Of a stretch of DNA of 64,000 bases, positions 22,957 to 33,501 are shown in pieces. The stretch is from Heterobasidion occidentale (taxonomy: Eukaryota > Basidiomycota > Agaricomycetes > Russulales > Bondarzewiaceae). A program made the position numbers and the translations under genes. The notes beneath the pieces are model-generated. The model saw only the letters and a list, made by a program, of their open reading frames with translations, made no database searches and had not been told where the DNA came from. Location of the stretch: NCBI GenBank assembly GCA_039111635.1, contig JBCAQO010000006.1:2418001-2482000 (forward strand). Direction: 5' to 3'. Each line of letters begins with the position of its first letter. Positions within the stretch are counted from its first letter, which is position 1.

Positions 22957-25900
22957 TCACGTGTACGCGACATGCAGCGTCACCATCGACTTGCCTGCGA
23001 ACGCCATGTCGACATCCTCCGTCGAGCGCATCGAGACGTGGTCGCCCTCCTCGTCCTCGTACTTCACCCTCAGCGGCCCGTCCTCCCGCCTCGGCCCACA
23101 CAGGCGTATCTTCTTCCCTATCTTCTCGACCAGCTCGTGGAACTGCGTCGTCCGCGCGACCTGGATCACAAAGATGTCCGTCCCAAAGCACCTTCACCTT
23201 CACCGCCGCGCGCCCGCTCCCGTTCTCGTACCCCGCCGCGCGCCCCGAGATCGCGAGCGACGAGTCGCTCGACGCGAACGGCGTGATCGGCGACGACGTG
23301 TTCGGCGAGTACTCCGAGTTCTCGTTCGTCGAGTGGCTCGACCCGCTCGACCGCTTCGTCTCCGTCGACGTCTTCGTCCTGTCCCACGGATGGCTCGGCA
23401 GCGGCGGGGGCACCGCCTTGGGCACGTACGCGGTCGGCTGGCTCGCGCTACGGGAGCGCAGCGGCGGCCCGTTGGGCAGGAGCTGAGGCGACGCCGCGCC
23501 GCTGCGCGATTCCCCGTTCTCGTACGTCGACCGGAGCCGCGTCGAGCTGAACTGGCTGCGCAGCTGCGGCCGGCCTGCCGACTGGCGCGCCGCTGGTCCA
23601 GGTCCAAAACTCGCCTCGGAGGACGCGTAGCTGCCCGAGCTCAGATTCGAGTTCAGCCGCGCTGCTGGCGGCCGCGGGCTGGGTCCAGATGGGAGACCGT
23701 TGATGGGTGGCGGGGGTGGCATCATCGGGGGATTGTTCCTCCACTGCGACATGACCGCGCCGTTCGCATCCTCGGTGAATGCGCGCGGCCGGTCGTACAT
23801 CGATTCGCGGTCGAGGCCCGGCGTCATATTACCGCGTCGGTTGTCCAGAGGTGTCGCGCGACCAGAGACAGGGTTGACCAAATATTCATCAAAGTCCTCG
23901 TCCATCTCAAAGCCGTCGTGTGGGGGGTATCCTTGGGGCCCGCCGCTGTAGCTGGCGCTCGGCCCGCTCATCAGTGCCTGCTCCTCGCTCGTGTACGGGC
24001 TGGACTGTCGATATGAGCGACTCCCGTTGCCATACGGATGTGATGGGAGGCCGTGCACTGCTCCGGACGCCGGCATCGACGCATGGCTCTTCTCGTGATT
24101 GTACGCAGAGAGCGGCATGCGCGCAAGTGCCGGGTTCGTGCTGTTCTGCTGGTACGCCAGCCTCGACGCGCTGCGATCTGAGGCTCGGCGTGCGGCGACT
24201 TGCTGGATGAGGCGCTTCACGGCGGTTTCCCACTGGCGGACTTGCTCTTCGTTGCGGCACCGCAACGTGAAGTACTCGAGGTCATCATCCCCCTTCCAGT
24301 AGACGCTCAGCGAATACGTTCCTGTTTGCGATGTGTGGGCGTCACGCGTGGAGAGCAAAACGATGTCAGCTGTGTGTGCTCACCAGAGCTGATGTGTGCT
24401 TTCGCCTCCGTCACATTGTTCAAGTAGATACGACCCTTGAGCAACAAAGGCGTCGTCTTCTTGGCGGGCCCGGGTGGGGGCGGGGTTGCCGGCACTGTGG
24501 GCGTCTGGGGCTTCTTCAGAATGGAGTTACTCTTCCCCATCTTCTTGCCGTTGATACCCTGATGAAGATCCTCCTTGCAACACAAAATTATGCGCTCAAA
24601 GAGGAAGACGTGATACTCGCGGTCCACCTCGGACTTGGTGACCATGAATATCTGATCGAGCAGCAGCTCGCCGAACTGAGACACATGATGTCCTTTCCAG
24701 TCGTCGACGCGCGTCGCCAAGTTCTGCACGGTCTGTTGGTTCTCGGCCCGCCGCTGGGCCTCGTTGATCTTGTCGGTAATACGTTTAGCAGCGGCCGAGC
24801 CTGCCTTCAATTCGTCGAAGTAGGGGTACTCGGCAGGGGATGATGCCTTGAGGAGCGACTGATTCGAGCGAGGCAAACGTGAGTGGGAAGCTGCCATCTG
24901 CGGTGCGGTCGCGACTCACGTCCAACAGCAGAGGGTATTTGCAGATTCGCTGCACCGGCTTGATTAGGAAAGCAGGTAATTCCGACTTTGTGTTGATCAT
25001 CTGGTTGTATTTCTGTTGACGTGTATTTGGTCAGCATTAGGCCGCGTATTGCCGACAGCAACGACTCGTCTCCAACTCTCTGCGGCCTGGGAAGAGCGCA
25101 GCGTCCGGGAGGCCGAAGAAGACGCACCTGGAGGTTCTGCTCCTCTATGATCATCAGTTCGGCCGCATTGGTATAGTTAGCGCAGTACGGCTCGTAGACA
25201 GCGAACTCTTCTTCCTTTTGTTTCCAAATCCGGCAACAGGCGCGCGTGAGACCCCCACAGGGAACAGAATCGCATGGGAAACAAGGAGGCGAGCGAGAAC
25301 GGGAAAGCCAAAATCAGCGCTGCTTTCCACCAGGAAGGAGAACAAGGTGGCAGCGAGGTACCCACGTTGTCTGTGAAGAGCAGACCCCAGCGCTGGTCTC
25401 TCCAGGCCAGCTCTGCAGTGCCCTCTAGCCGGATGAGGAACCTGCGCTGGAAATTAAGAAGCTGATTGAGGTTCGGGAACAGAAGGTGGATTGTATCCTG
25501 ATCGATGGTGCTGCTCTGGGACAGAGCGTTGGAGTATTTCTGTTGCCATGGGCAATGAGAGGGTGGCGTTGGAAGAGAAGAGGGATGGGGATGGGAAGAC
25601 GGACCTGCATGACCTCGAGATCTTGTACATACTTGCGTTCTGTCTCGACCAACTCCCTGACGATATTATTGCGGGCAGCCTCCTGGGCGTTCGCGGGTAC
25701 GGGTACGATTGGAGTGTCTGGTGCTAAGGAATCGGAGGAATCGTGGGATGGGGCGGTGGAAGGAGGGGACAGAGGCGGTGCCTCTTCGAATACACCTTCT
25801 GGGAGTCGATCGACCAGATGGGTGACGGTGTTGATGACCTGAGTAAGCGAGTCAGAAACGAAGCGAACGGGGAGAGGCGGGGGAGAGGGTGCGGCACCTT

Positions 25901-26356
25901 GACGAAGCCGTCGGTCGAATGGCGCTGGGAGAGGTCTGTGACGGTGAAGGGCTCTGAGTGTGCGAGCTGTTTGACCTGCATGGCGAAGAGGGCGATGGCG
26001 CGCTTCTTGTTGCGGTCGTTTGTGACATCGACGGAGCTGGGGTCTGTCTCAATCGCGATTGGAGTGACGGGCGGAGGGAGGAGGTTGAAGAGGTAGCAGA
26101 GCGGGATTCCAAGGGCGAAACAGTCCCAGAGCTGGGTGACGGGGTCTGTGGACTGTCGCGAGGAGTCTGGGGGGGCAGATAGCGCGAAGAAGAGAGAGAA
26201 GCCGTTTATGCGGAGGAGGCGAGCTCTGAGGGAGGAGCATTGCTGATAGAGAGAGGTGGACTGGGAGGCGGCCTTGTTGAGGAGGGTGTTGTTTGCGACG
26301 GGGATGTCGATGTGGGAGGAGATGATTGACTTTTTGCGACCTGCGACAGATGTCAT
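22957..26356 (-). CDS. CDC24: CDC24-type Rho guanine nucleotide exchange factor (CH-DH-PH-PB1), with an apparent frame break in PB1
   Basis: Multi-exon minus-strand gene. Domain order matches Cdc24: a calponin-homology region (LLNKAASQSTSLYQQCSSLR, TDPVTQLWDCFALGIPLCYL), a DH domain (LVETERKYVQDLEVMQ, INTKSELPAFLIKPVQRICK, YPLLLD), a PH domain (HVFLFERIILCCKEDL to FTLRCRNEEQVRQWETAVKR), a long Ser/Pro-rich linker, and a C-terminal PB1 domain (TDIFVIQVARTTQFHELVEK, RIRL-like strand, DGPLRVKYEDEEGDHVSMRS). Cdc24 activates Cdc42 for cell polarity and hyphal growth; PB1 docks on the scaffold Bem1. Reading through the linker gives ...AVKVKV in one frame and FGTDIFVIQ in the next, so about 23183-23193 holds a one-base excess or two-base loss; see findings. 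ATG 26356 (MTSVAGRKKSI) is used; open sequence continues 5' to a stop, so a short upstream exon is possible. Confidence 0.9.
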
Positions 26357-27113
26357 GGCGAGCTCGAGGACGGGGTCGAGGGACGAGGGGCCGCCGGGGG
26401 TCAGTGCGACGGAAACGGTGCTAGAGACTGGGTAACTGACTGACCACTATTACCATCATAGCCTCTCCACGGCCCATTTCACACTCCGCACCCTCCATCA
26501 CCCACGTGCTGCATGCTGCACAGCTCCCTCTCCCTCTCCCGCCCCAGCCCACCCATCTCCAGGCCTCCGTCCGTCCCCGTCCATTTCCGGTCTCATGCAG
26601 CCCTCGCTCTACCAATTACCCACCAAGCACTACACCGCTCCGCATTCCATACCGCCACATCACCGACTGTACTCCTGTCCATGTCATCATACTAGCCGCT
26701 TGCCCTTTGCATAATGTCGGACCCACTCGCGGATATCATACGCACCCAGCTCCGTGCTTCCATCCAAGCGACAGGAATGAGAAGGAAATATACTTATCTG
26801 CCAGACGCGACGCGTTTGTCATCACGTGCCTGTGATGGTCAGTGCGCTCGTTTGTTTCGTATCAGAAGCACGGCATCGGTGCACGGGCGCACAACTACGA
26901 CTACTACTACTACTACTACGGCCCTACATACGTTGTCCAGAGAATACAAGCATACATGCTTCCAGCAGCGCACGAGCGGGCGACGAGAGCGGGTGTGGCG
27001 AGAAAACCAAAACCGCAAATGAAGCTCCGCCCGAAAGCGAGGTGTTTCCTGTTGGACGACGGCTTCAGTGACAGGGGACTCCAGATCCACCGTTCACGGC
27101 CTCGTCAAGACCC
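26357..27113. promoter_or_regulatory. Divergent promoter region between CDC24 and RAP1-like genes
   Basis: A 757-base interval between two outward-facing genes. It contains CCTCTCC/CCCTCTC pyrimidine tracts, a CACGTG-type palindrome near 26502-26507 (ccCACGTGct) and an (ACT)n run at about 26897-26921. CACGTG is the classic E-box bound by bHLH factors in fungi, but function here is untested. Confidence 0.4.
26897..26921. repeat. (ACT)n trinucleotide microsatellite
   Basis: The run ACTACGACTACTACTACTAC, eight triplets with one variant, lies about 200 bases upstream of the RAP1-like start. Low-complexity and noncoding. Confidence 0.7.
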
Positions 27114-29632
27114 ATGGCACCAGCTCTCCCTCGTCCTCAGAACGCTCCCGCCGACCCTCGCGAGCCCGCCTCCCCCCATGGCCTCTTTCTGGAGCCCATG
27201 ATGGGCACGCCCCTCGCCATCTACGTTCAGAAGGACGTCGACGACAGGGACACCATCCTCGACCTCATCGTGGTGCGTTCCTCTCTCTTTCTCTCGCCTT
27301 TCAGTGTGGCCCTACAGCGGGTGCGGGACGGGCTCGAGGTCAATAGCGCGGCGTGGGCGGAGATAATGCCTCCAAAGAGTCCGGGTGGCCTTGTGCACCC
27401 CGTTCGTTTATTTTCGCGCGTGTAGCTGAGGCCCATCTTACTCGGAATGCTGCGATGTAACTGCTACCAATGTATCCTGACTGCATGAATTAACAGCAAA
27501 ATGGAGGCACCGTTTCGCAGGGATACAGCGGCGTTCCGTACATCCTAGGTACGCCCGTGGTCCCACAACATCCTGTACTCGTGCTTCGGCGACGTCAGTG
27601 CCCCTATTAACATACAACGCGTCCGCACTCCGCAGTCGATCCGCACAAGGAGTCCGGCCAGAACCTGTACCGCCAGTACGCCGGGAAAAAGACGAAAATC
27701 GTCCTCGACGCCCGCTGGGTGCACGAATGCATCCGCTCAGGGGCCCTGCAGACTTTCCAGACCAACTGGGCAGGCTGCAAGGTCACCGGCGCAGAAGAGT
27801 CAGTCCGCTTCTTCATGGTGACCTCATGGCGTAGCTGACGTTGCGTGTAGGGTTTTGCGCATGGCGCCACCCCCACCGCCAACCGCCGAATCGCAGCCGC
27901 CACCACAGCCTCAACCGCATCCGCAACCCACGCACGCTCGTGCCCCGGTGTCAACACAGCCGCAACAACCGCCCCCGCCACCCCCACCGGCCCCCGCCCC
28001 GATCCTCTCGCAACCCATCCCCGGCACAGATGTCTTCCAAGCGCAGATCCCTCCGGGCATGGCCCCCGTCGCACCGCCGGACAGCATCCAGCCGGGCGAG
28101 CAGCCCTACCCCTACCAATCGTACCCGGGCCAGATCCACACCGCCCCGCGCACGCTGCACACGCCCGCCACGGCGCCGCCGCAGTCGTGGCAAGCCGCCA
28201 ACGGCATCGCGCCGGAGCAGACCCAGGCGCACCCACACATCCCGCCGCAGGGCCCGCCGCAGATGCTCCCGCGCAACGCGTATCGCGAGCAGCAGTCGTG
28301 GGAGGGCGCATATCCCGCCGCGCCGCCCCCGCCGCCCCCGCCCCCGCAGTACGACTATCGCGGGTTCCGAGAGGAGCAGTGGGTCGGCTCTTCGGGCGAG
28401 TATTATGAGCCGTCGGTGAGCTGTTCTGTTAATAGGCGTTCTTTTTTTGTCCGCCTGCCCTGCGGAGCTGGGCACGCCGTTGATGCTGATAAGATGCTGA
28501 TTGTGATTTGCCTAGTACGACCAGGGTTATGACCACACGTACATCAACGAAGCGGGGCCATCGAATCAGGATCCTCCTACCGATCCGGGAGAAGGTTCAG
28601 ACGCGCCACGAGGGCGAAAGCGCACGAGAGCTCAGGTGAGAGGATCTACTCTCGGTTTTGCTTCCGCCGCGATCAGCGTTCTCATGGGCCTGATTTCACA
28701 GCCCGCGCCCGCGCCGCCCGCATCTACGCTGGTGATGAACCGCCATAATCCGCAGGCGCGCTCGCCGACGCCCCCGAGCCGCGTCATCAAGAGCACGTAC
28801 GGAGGCAACCTGTTCACCGCGGACGACGTGCTGTATCTCAAGAAGTACATCGACTACTGCCAGGAACAAGGGTTGGTGCTCAGGTGAGTCGCGCGCGGGA
28901 TCAGCAACAAAGATGTTTGTGCTCGTGGCTGATCGTCCGTGCATCAGTCTGCGCGAGATATGCGAGCGAGTCGCTGTCAAGGTGGGTTTGAAATATGCGA
29001 CACCGCCTCGTCTATCTAATCTATCCTTCCCCAGGCTCCTCATCATACGTACGAATTTCCAAGCTTGTGGGTTCGATCGCCTTTTGACGTCCGCATCAGC
29101 TTCTACTCGTGGCGTCGGTATTGCAACAAGCACCAGATCAAGCTCGGCGGGTACGCCATGAGCATGACCAGAATGAGCGACGACGCGGACGACGCGCTCG
29201 ACAACGAGCAGCGCATCATGGCGGGCCCCGGCCCCGGCGCCATCTCAGCGGCGAAAGCGCGGGTCATGGCGGAAGGCCCGGTTCAGCGCACGCGCTCGCC
29301 GACGCCGCCGCGCGCGCTGTATCGAAGCACGACCGGAAAGGGGTCGCGTTTACGACGAGGACGTGACGTTCTTGATTCGTCTGCTCGAGTTCCGAAAGTA
29401 AGACGCGGCGCGGAAATGAGAACCGGACACGCTGACTGATTGTTGATCTCATTTGTTTGCGTGCCGTTCGTTCGTCTCTTGTTCGCTCGCGCGCGCGTGC
29501 TTCTTTCGATCTAGGTCCCAAGGAAAGTTGGATATGGTCGCGTTCTGGAAAGAGATGGCAATGAAGGTGACGAGCCCGCTCCAGTTACTATGCTATGCCG
29601 CTTTTGGCACACGCCTTTGCTGACGACATATT

Positions 29633-29663
<31 letters not shown>

Positions 29664-30315
29664 GCCGTATGCTGCTGTAACACCGCAGGCTCCTCACCAC
29701 TCGCGGGCGTCTTGGATGAAGTTTTACCGAAGGCACAAGCACGAGCTGAACCACACGGAGGAAGACGAGCCGCTGCCGCAGCCGCCCGAGAAGAAAATGC
29801 GCTACAGCCGGGCGGACGACATCCTGCTCGCCAAGTTTTTCTACACCAAGCCCGAGGGGACCTCGGACAAGATCTTCCAGGCGTTCGGGCGCGTCGTGAG
29901 TGTTCGCTTCGCTTTGCTTCACGGTTCCCCGTTCTATGCGTTCTATGCGTTCTTTGCGTTCTTTGCGTTCTGTCGTTATCTGGGTTGGGTTGGGTTGGGT
30001 TGGGTTGGGTTGGGGGCTGCTGGCCTCGCCGGGCGAGAGGACCGCGTCGCTGATCATTCGTTTGTTTTCCGCTTCTGCTTCTGTATGTATCTGCGCGACT
30101 CGGCGCTGTGCCCCACCCCGCCCCGCCCCGCGACACCCCGCCCCGCCCCGCGACACCCCGCGACGCCCCGCTCTGCCCGCCAGCATCCGCACCATCCGTG
30201 GAAGGGGTGGCAAGAGCACCACCGGATCCACAAGGCGAAGATCGACCACCTCATCCAGCGCCTCGCGAACGGTGAGGTCATCGAAGACACGGAGACCGCG
30301 GGCGAGCAGTCGTAA
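27114..30315 (+). CDS. RAP1-like telomere protein: BRCT plus three tandem RAP1-type Myb modules; one apparent frame break
   Basis: Exons: 27114-27272, 27497-27548, 27636-27798, 27851-28415, 28516-28635, 28702-28883, 28948-28981, 29035-29048 (14 nt), 29100-29397, 29515-29566, 29689-29895, 30184-30315. Total is 1978 nt, one over a multiple of three; the extra base maps to the GGGG run at 29340-29343. Corrected length is about 658 residues. A BRCT domain (QNGGTVSQGYSGVPYILVDP, KIVLDARWVHECIRSGAL) is followed by a Pro/Gln-rich linker and three Myb modules: (1) LFTADDVLYLKKYI...APHHTFYSWRRY, (2) VYDEDVTFLIRLL...APHHSRASWMKFY, (3) YSRADDILLAKFF...HPHHPWKGWQEHH. This is the RAP1/TERF2IP architecture; RAP1 is a shelterin subunit at telomeres. 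I see no RCT domain after the last Myb. The name is by domain architecture, so orthology is probable, not proven. Confidence 0.7.
29981..30016 (+). repeat. (GGGTT)n array inside a RAP1-like gene intron
   Basis: Seven G-runs spaced by TT (tgggttgggttggg-type) in the 288-nt intron 29896-30183, by far the longest intron of the gene besides the first. G-runs of three or more separated by two bases can form a G-quadruplex. A further CCCCGCCCCGCGACACCCCG repeat occupies about 30112-30165 of the same intron, and GCGTTCT units sit at 29929-29970. Confidence 0.85.
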
Positions 30316-31813
30316 GGCAGACAGATGGGTTTGATGAAGGCGCGACGTGCTGGCCCTGCTGTAGGACCCTCCCCTCTCAGAACATTTGATATCATCCCCC
30401 AGACACGCACGCGTCCGTTTTCTCATATGTTCTTTTTGGTGCTGTGTATTCTACTTTTACATTTTCGTTGCCTGATTGGCTCGTGGGGCGGAATCCAGTC
30501 ACCGACTTCTTGGACTTTATGAGCGAGCCAAAGGCAAAGTTCGAAGGGCAGACAGGCCATGCATGGGTGATCCGTGGCCCTGTTTAATGAGTAGCGTACG
30601 GTAACGAGCTGGGTCGATGTCTAGACCCGCGTTGCGTTCGGGTCGCCTTGCATGAATACAGTTAAAGACCAGACCAGCTATTAGGATCCTCTTCTAGGCG
30701 CGATGCCCTTGACGGCCGTGCAGAACGTTCAGAATCAGACTGGGCTGGTGACTGCGCCCTCGGTGGGGCTTGGTTCGGAAGCCTCGAGGCATGATGGATG
30801 ATGAAGAATCCAGCCTGGAAGGTGGCAAGGGAGATCGAAGGGGCTATTTGAGTCTCTGCCTCAGTGCTCACCGGCGATTCACAGCTGCGGCCTTGGTGGG
30901 AGCGCTGCCCTATTTTTTCTGCTCGTCTTCGTCTTTGTCTCCGTCGTGTATCCGATCTATCATCATCTCAAAATAAGTGCGGCGGGAGGCTCGGAACGAG
31001 ATGCGTGATGTATGATGTATGATGTATGATTAGTCTCCGGCTGACCTTGCACGGAAGACAGTCATTCTGTGTATACTGTATACATGGCGCCGCGTGTCCG
31101 TGCTGTATATACATCGGCTGAGAGGAAGGTGCTGACTCTTGAGCATCCTATCGCCGGCGCGGCGCGGGCCTGGGCCTCGACGTCGATAAACATTTCCAGA
31201 CGTACGGTGCCGCAGATCCATGACCGTAAATTCACGAAGGCACACATAGTATGTAGGTTACCCCCATTGTCCGTCGAGGGCGGTGCGCACAGGCTGGTGC
31301 GCAGCGGACACGGCGACAGGAATGGAGGTTGTGTACTGAAATGATCTCTAACTTCTTCCGGCTCGGACGCACCTGCAGCCTGCGGTGCGAGGCCAGTTAT
31401 CCGCAGCGTCTGCAATGAATCAAAGATACCCCTCCATGACAGAAAAGCGATGGAAATTACAGCATCGAGAACGAGCGCCATCCTCGGCTTCGAAGAGATG
31501 GCGTGGTGGGTCTAGCTGTCAGGAGTTTTGGTGGAGAAGATGTGGTACAATACTGGATGGAACGGTCCTCCAGGTCGGCTGAGCTCGGCTGGGTGTCGCA
31601 GAGAGTCCGACGATAAACTGGAGTGCCTGCGATGCGTGTCCTCGCGAGTTCAATTGCCGCGGCGGTTGTGAGGATCTCCGGATCTAATCGCCGCTCTCGG
31701 GTCTAACCACGATAATTCCCGCCGAGTCTCACCGAGTCGACTGCGACCACTGCCATCATCATCATCGCGCTGACAGAAGTTCGAGGGACTTTGAAGCCGC
31801 ATAGCGAACGAAG
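30316..31813. other. 1.5-kb intergenic region
   Basis: Between the RAP1-like stop and the dioxygenase start. A short ATGATGTATG direct repeat (three units, about 31000-31029) is visible. No open frame shows conserved residues; no tRNA found. Confidence 0.45.
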
Positions 31814-33318
31814 ATGTCGGCGCAGAAGCCGCTGGAATACCTCACCCGAGAACAAATCAACAAGGTGTGTCTTGGCCCCTTCGAACTTCGTTATGATCGC
31901 AGCCTGACAGCACAGCCAGTTTCACAGGGACGGGTGCGCTTTGCCACCTCTCGTGCTGCGCGCTTGGGAATAACGACGCTGAACTGACGCGTGTTTTCCA
32001 GATATCTCTGTCTGCCTGGGTTCTTATCTCACGAAGAAACCGATGCGCTCCTGACGCGATCCAAGGAGCTCCTGGATTCTTTCAGTCTCGATGACCATCC
32101 GCTCGTACGTCTCGGAGTCCTCCGGCCTCGCCCGTCTGATAAGATCTTCGCCTGAGCAAATCCCTATCAGACGAAGTTCAGCACGGGAGACGATAATCAC
32201 GTTGGCGACGACTATTTCTTGACCTCGGGAGACAAGATTCGGTACTTTCTCGAGGAAGACGCGGTCGATAAGGACGGGAGGTTGACAAGGGACAAGAGCA
32301 AAGCTGTGAACAAGATTGGGCACGGTCTGTGTTCCTCTTCATATCCGGTATCGGGGGAGTGTTCTGACGGGCGATGTTGCTAGGCCTCCATGAACTCGAC
32401 CCGGTATTCCGCAGGGTAACGCTCCAGAACGACAAGATGAAGGCGCTCGTGCGAGATCTCCAGTTCCACCGCGATCCCGTGGGTAGGTACAATCTTTGTT
32501 GGACGTGTCTTCTCCCGTGTCGCTCATCAGTATGCACAGCACTGCAGTCGATGGTGATCACCAAGCAGCCACAAATCGGCGGCGAAGGTAAGTCCTCGTG
32601 TACGACAATGTCATGCGTCATGGATTTTCTGAGCCTCCTGTCTCTCTAAGTTCCTGAGCACAATGACTCGTGAGTACTGAATTCTGATTATCACTATCTG
32701 CGCCTTTGATGCACATTCAATCCTTCAGCACGTTCCTCGTGCGTATCATGCACTCGACCTTCCCTTACTATCGACAACTGATAATCACACGCAGTACACT
32801 TCTCCGCCTACCGCCCTCGGCTTCTGGCTGGCACTCGAGAAATGCACGTCCAAGAATGGCGCGCTCTCCTTCTTGCCAGGCTCTCACCTAACCGCACCCA
32901 TCACGAAACGCTTCGTCCGGCTCCGCACCGGCGGGACTGGGTTCGAGCAGCTCGTCTCCCCCGAAGTCGCAGCCACACAGACAACCACGGGCGAGTACAT
33001 CCTCGAGGAGTGCATGCCAGGTCCGTGCCCTTTCTTCGTCGCATGCACACACGCGCGTGGCCGCCTCACACCCTTGCTCATCCGCGACGCGTTGTTGTTT
33101 GTTGTTCAGGCGACTTGGTCATCATCCACGGCGCCGTCTTGCACAAGTCAGAGCGCAACACCAGCCCAGATACGCGCTTTGCGTACACGTTCCACATGAT
33201 CGACTCGCCGCCATACGCGCAGTACGATGAGAAGAATTGGCTGCAGCCTACCCCGTCTCTGCCATTTTCGCACATCCTGGACGTCCCGAACGCGACGGTA
33301 TCGACGGTAGGAGCTTGA
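31814..33318 (+). CDS. Phytanoyl-CoA dioxygenase family protein (PHYHD1-like)
   Basis: Ten exons: 31814-31864, 31920-31933, 32002-32104, 32171-32324, 32384-32482, 32540-32587, 32651-32669, 32729-32738, 32795-33020, 33110-33318; 310 residues. Three are micro-exons of 14, 19 and 10 nt. Conserved features: FHRDGYLCLPGFLSHEE at the N-terminus, the HxD iron motif in PEHNDSTFLYT, the aromatic PPTALGFWLALE, NGALSFLPGSH, PGDLVIIHGAVLHKSERN with the distal iron histidine, and RFAYTFHMID with the 2-oxoglutarate arginine. It is therefore an Fe(II)/2-oxoglutarate dioxygenase. The C-terminus lacks an obvious PTS1 peroxisome signal, and there is no PTS2-like leader, so a cytosolic PHYHD1-type enzyme fits better than a peroxisomal phytanoyl-CoA hydroxylase. 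Substrate unknown. Confidence 0.9.
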
Positions 33319-33501
33319 CGAGTATCAGTGGTGAAAGAAGGGAATACACGTTGGTCGGAGTGTAGGCTTGTAGCAATAAGTACATCTTTGAGATCATCTT
33401 TCTAACTAAATGTGTAAGTTACATTCACTATTCGTGTTCATCTTGGTCTTCGGAGCCGTGGTTTAGCTCTCTGTGACTCGATTTTGGCCGGACACTCAAA
33501 T

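Noticed and set aside
22871..24016. 381-codon plus-strand frame opposite CDC24
   Set aside because: Arg-rich antisense shadow of a GC-rich Ser/Pro linker in CDC24.
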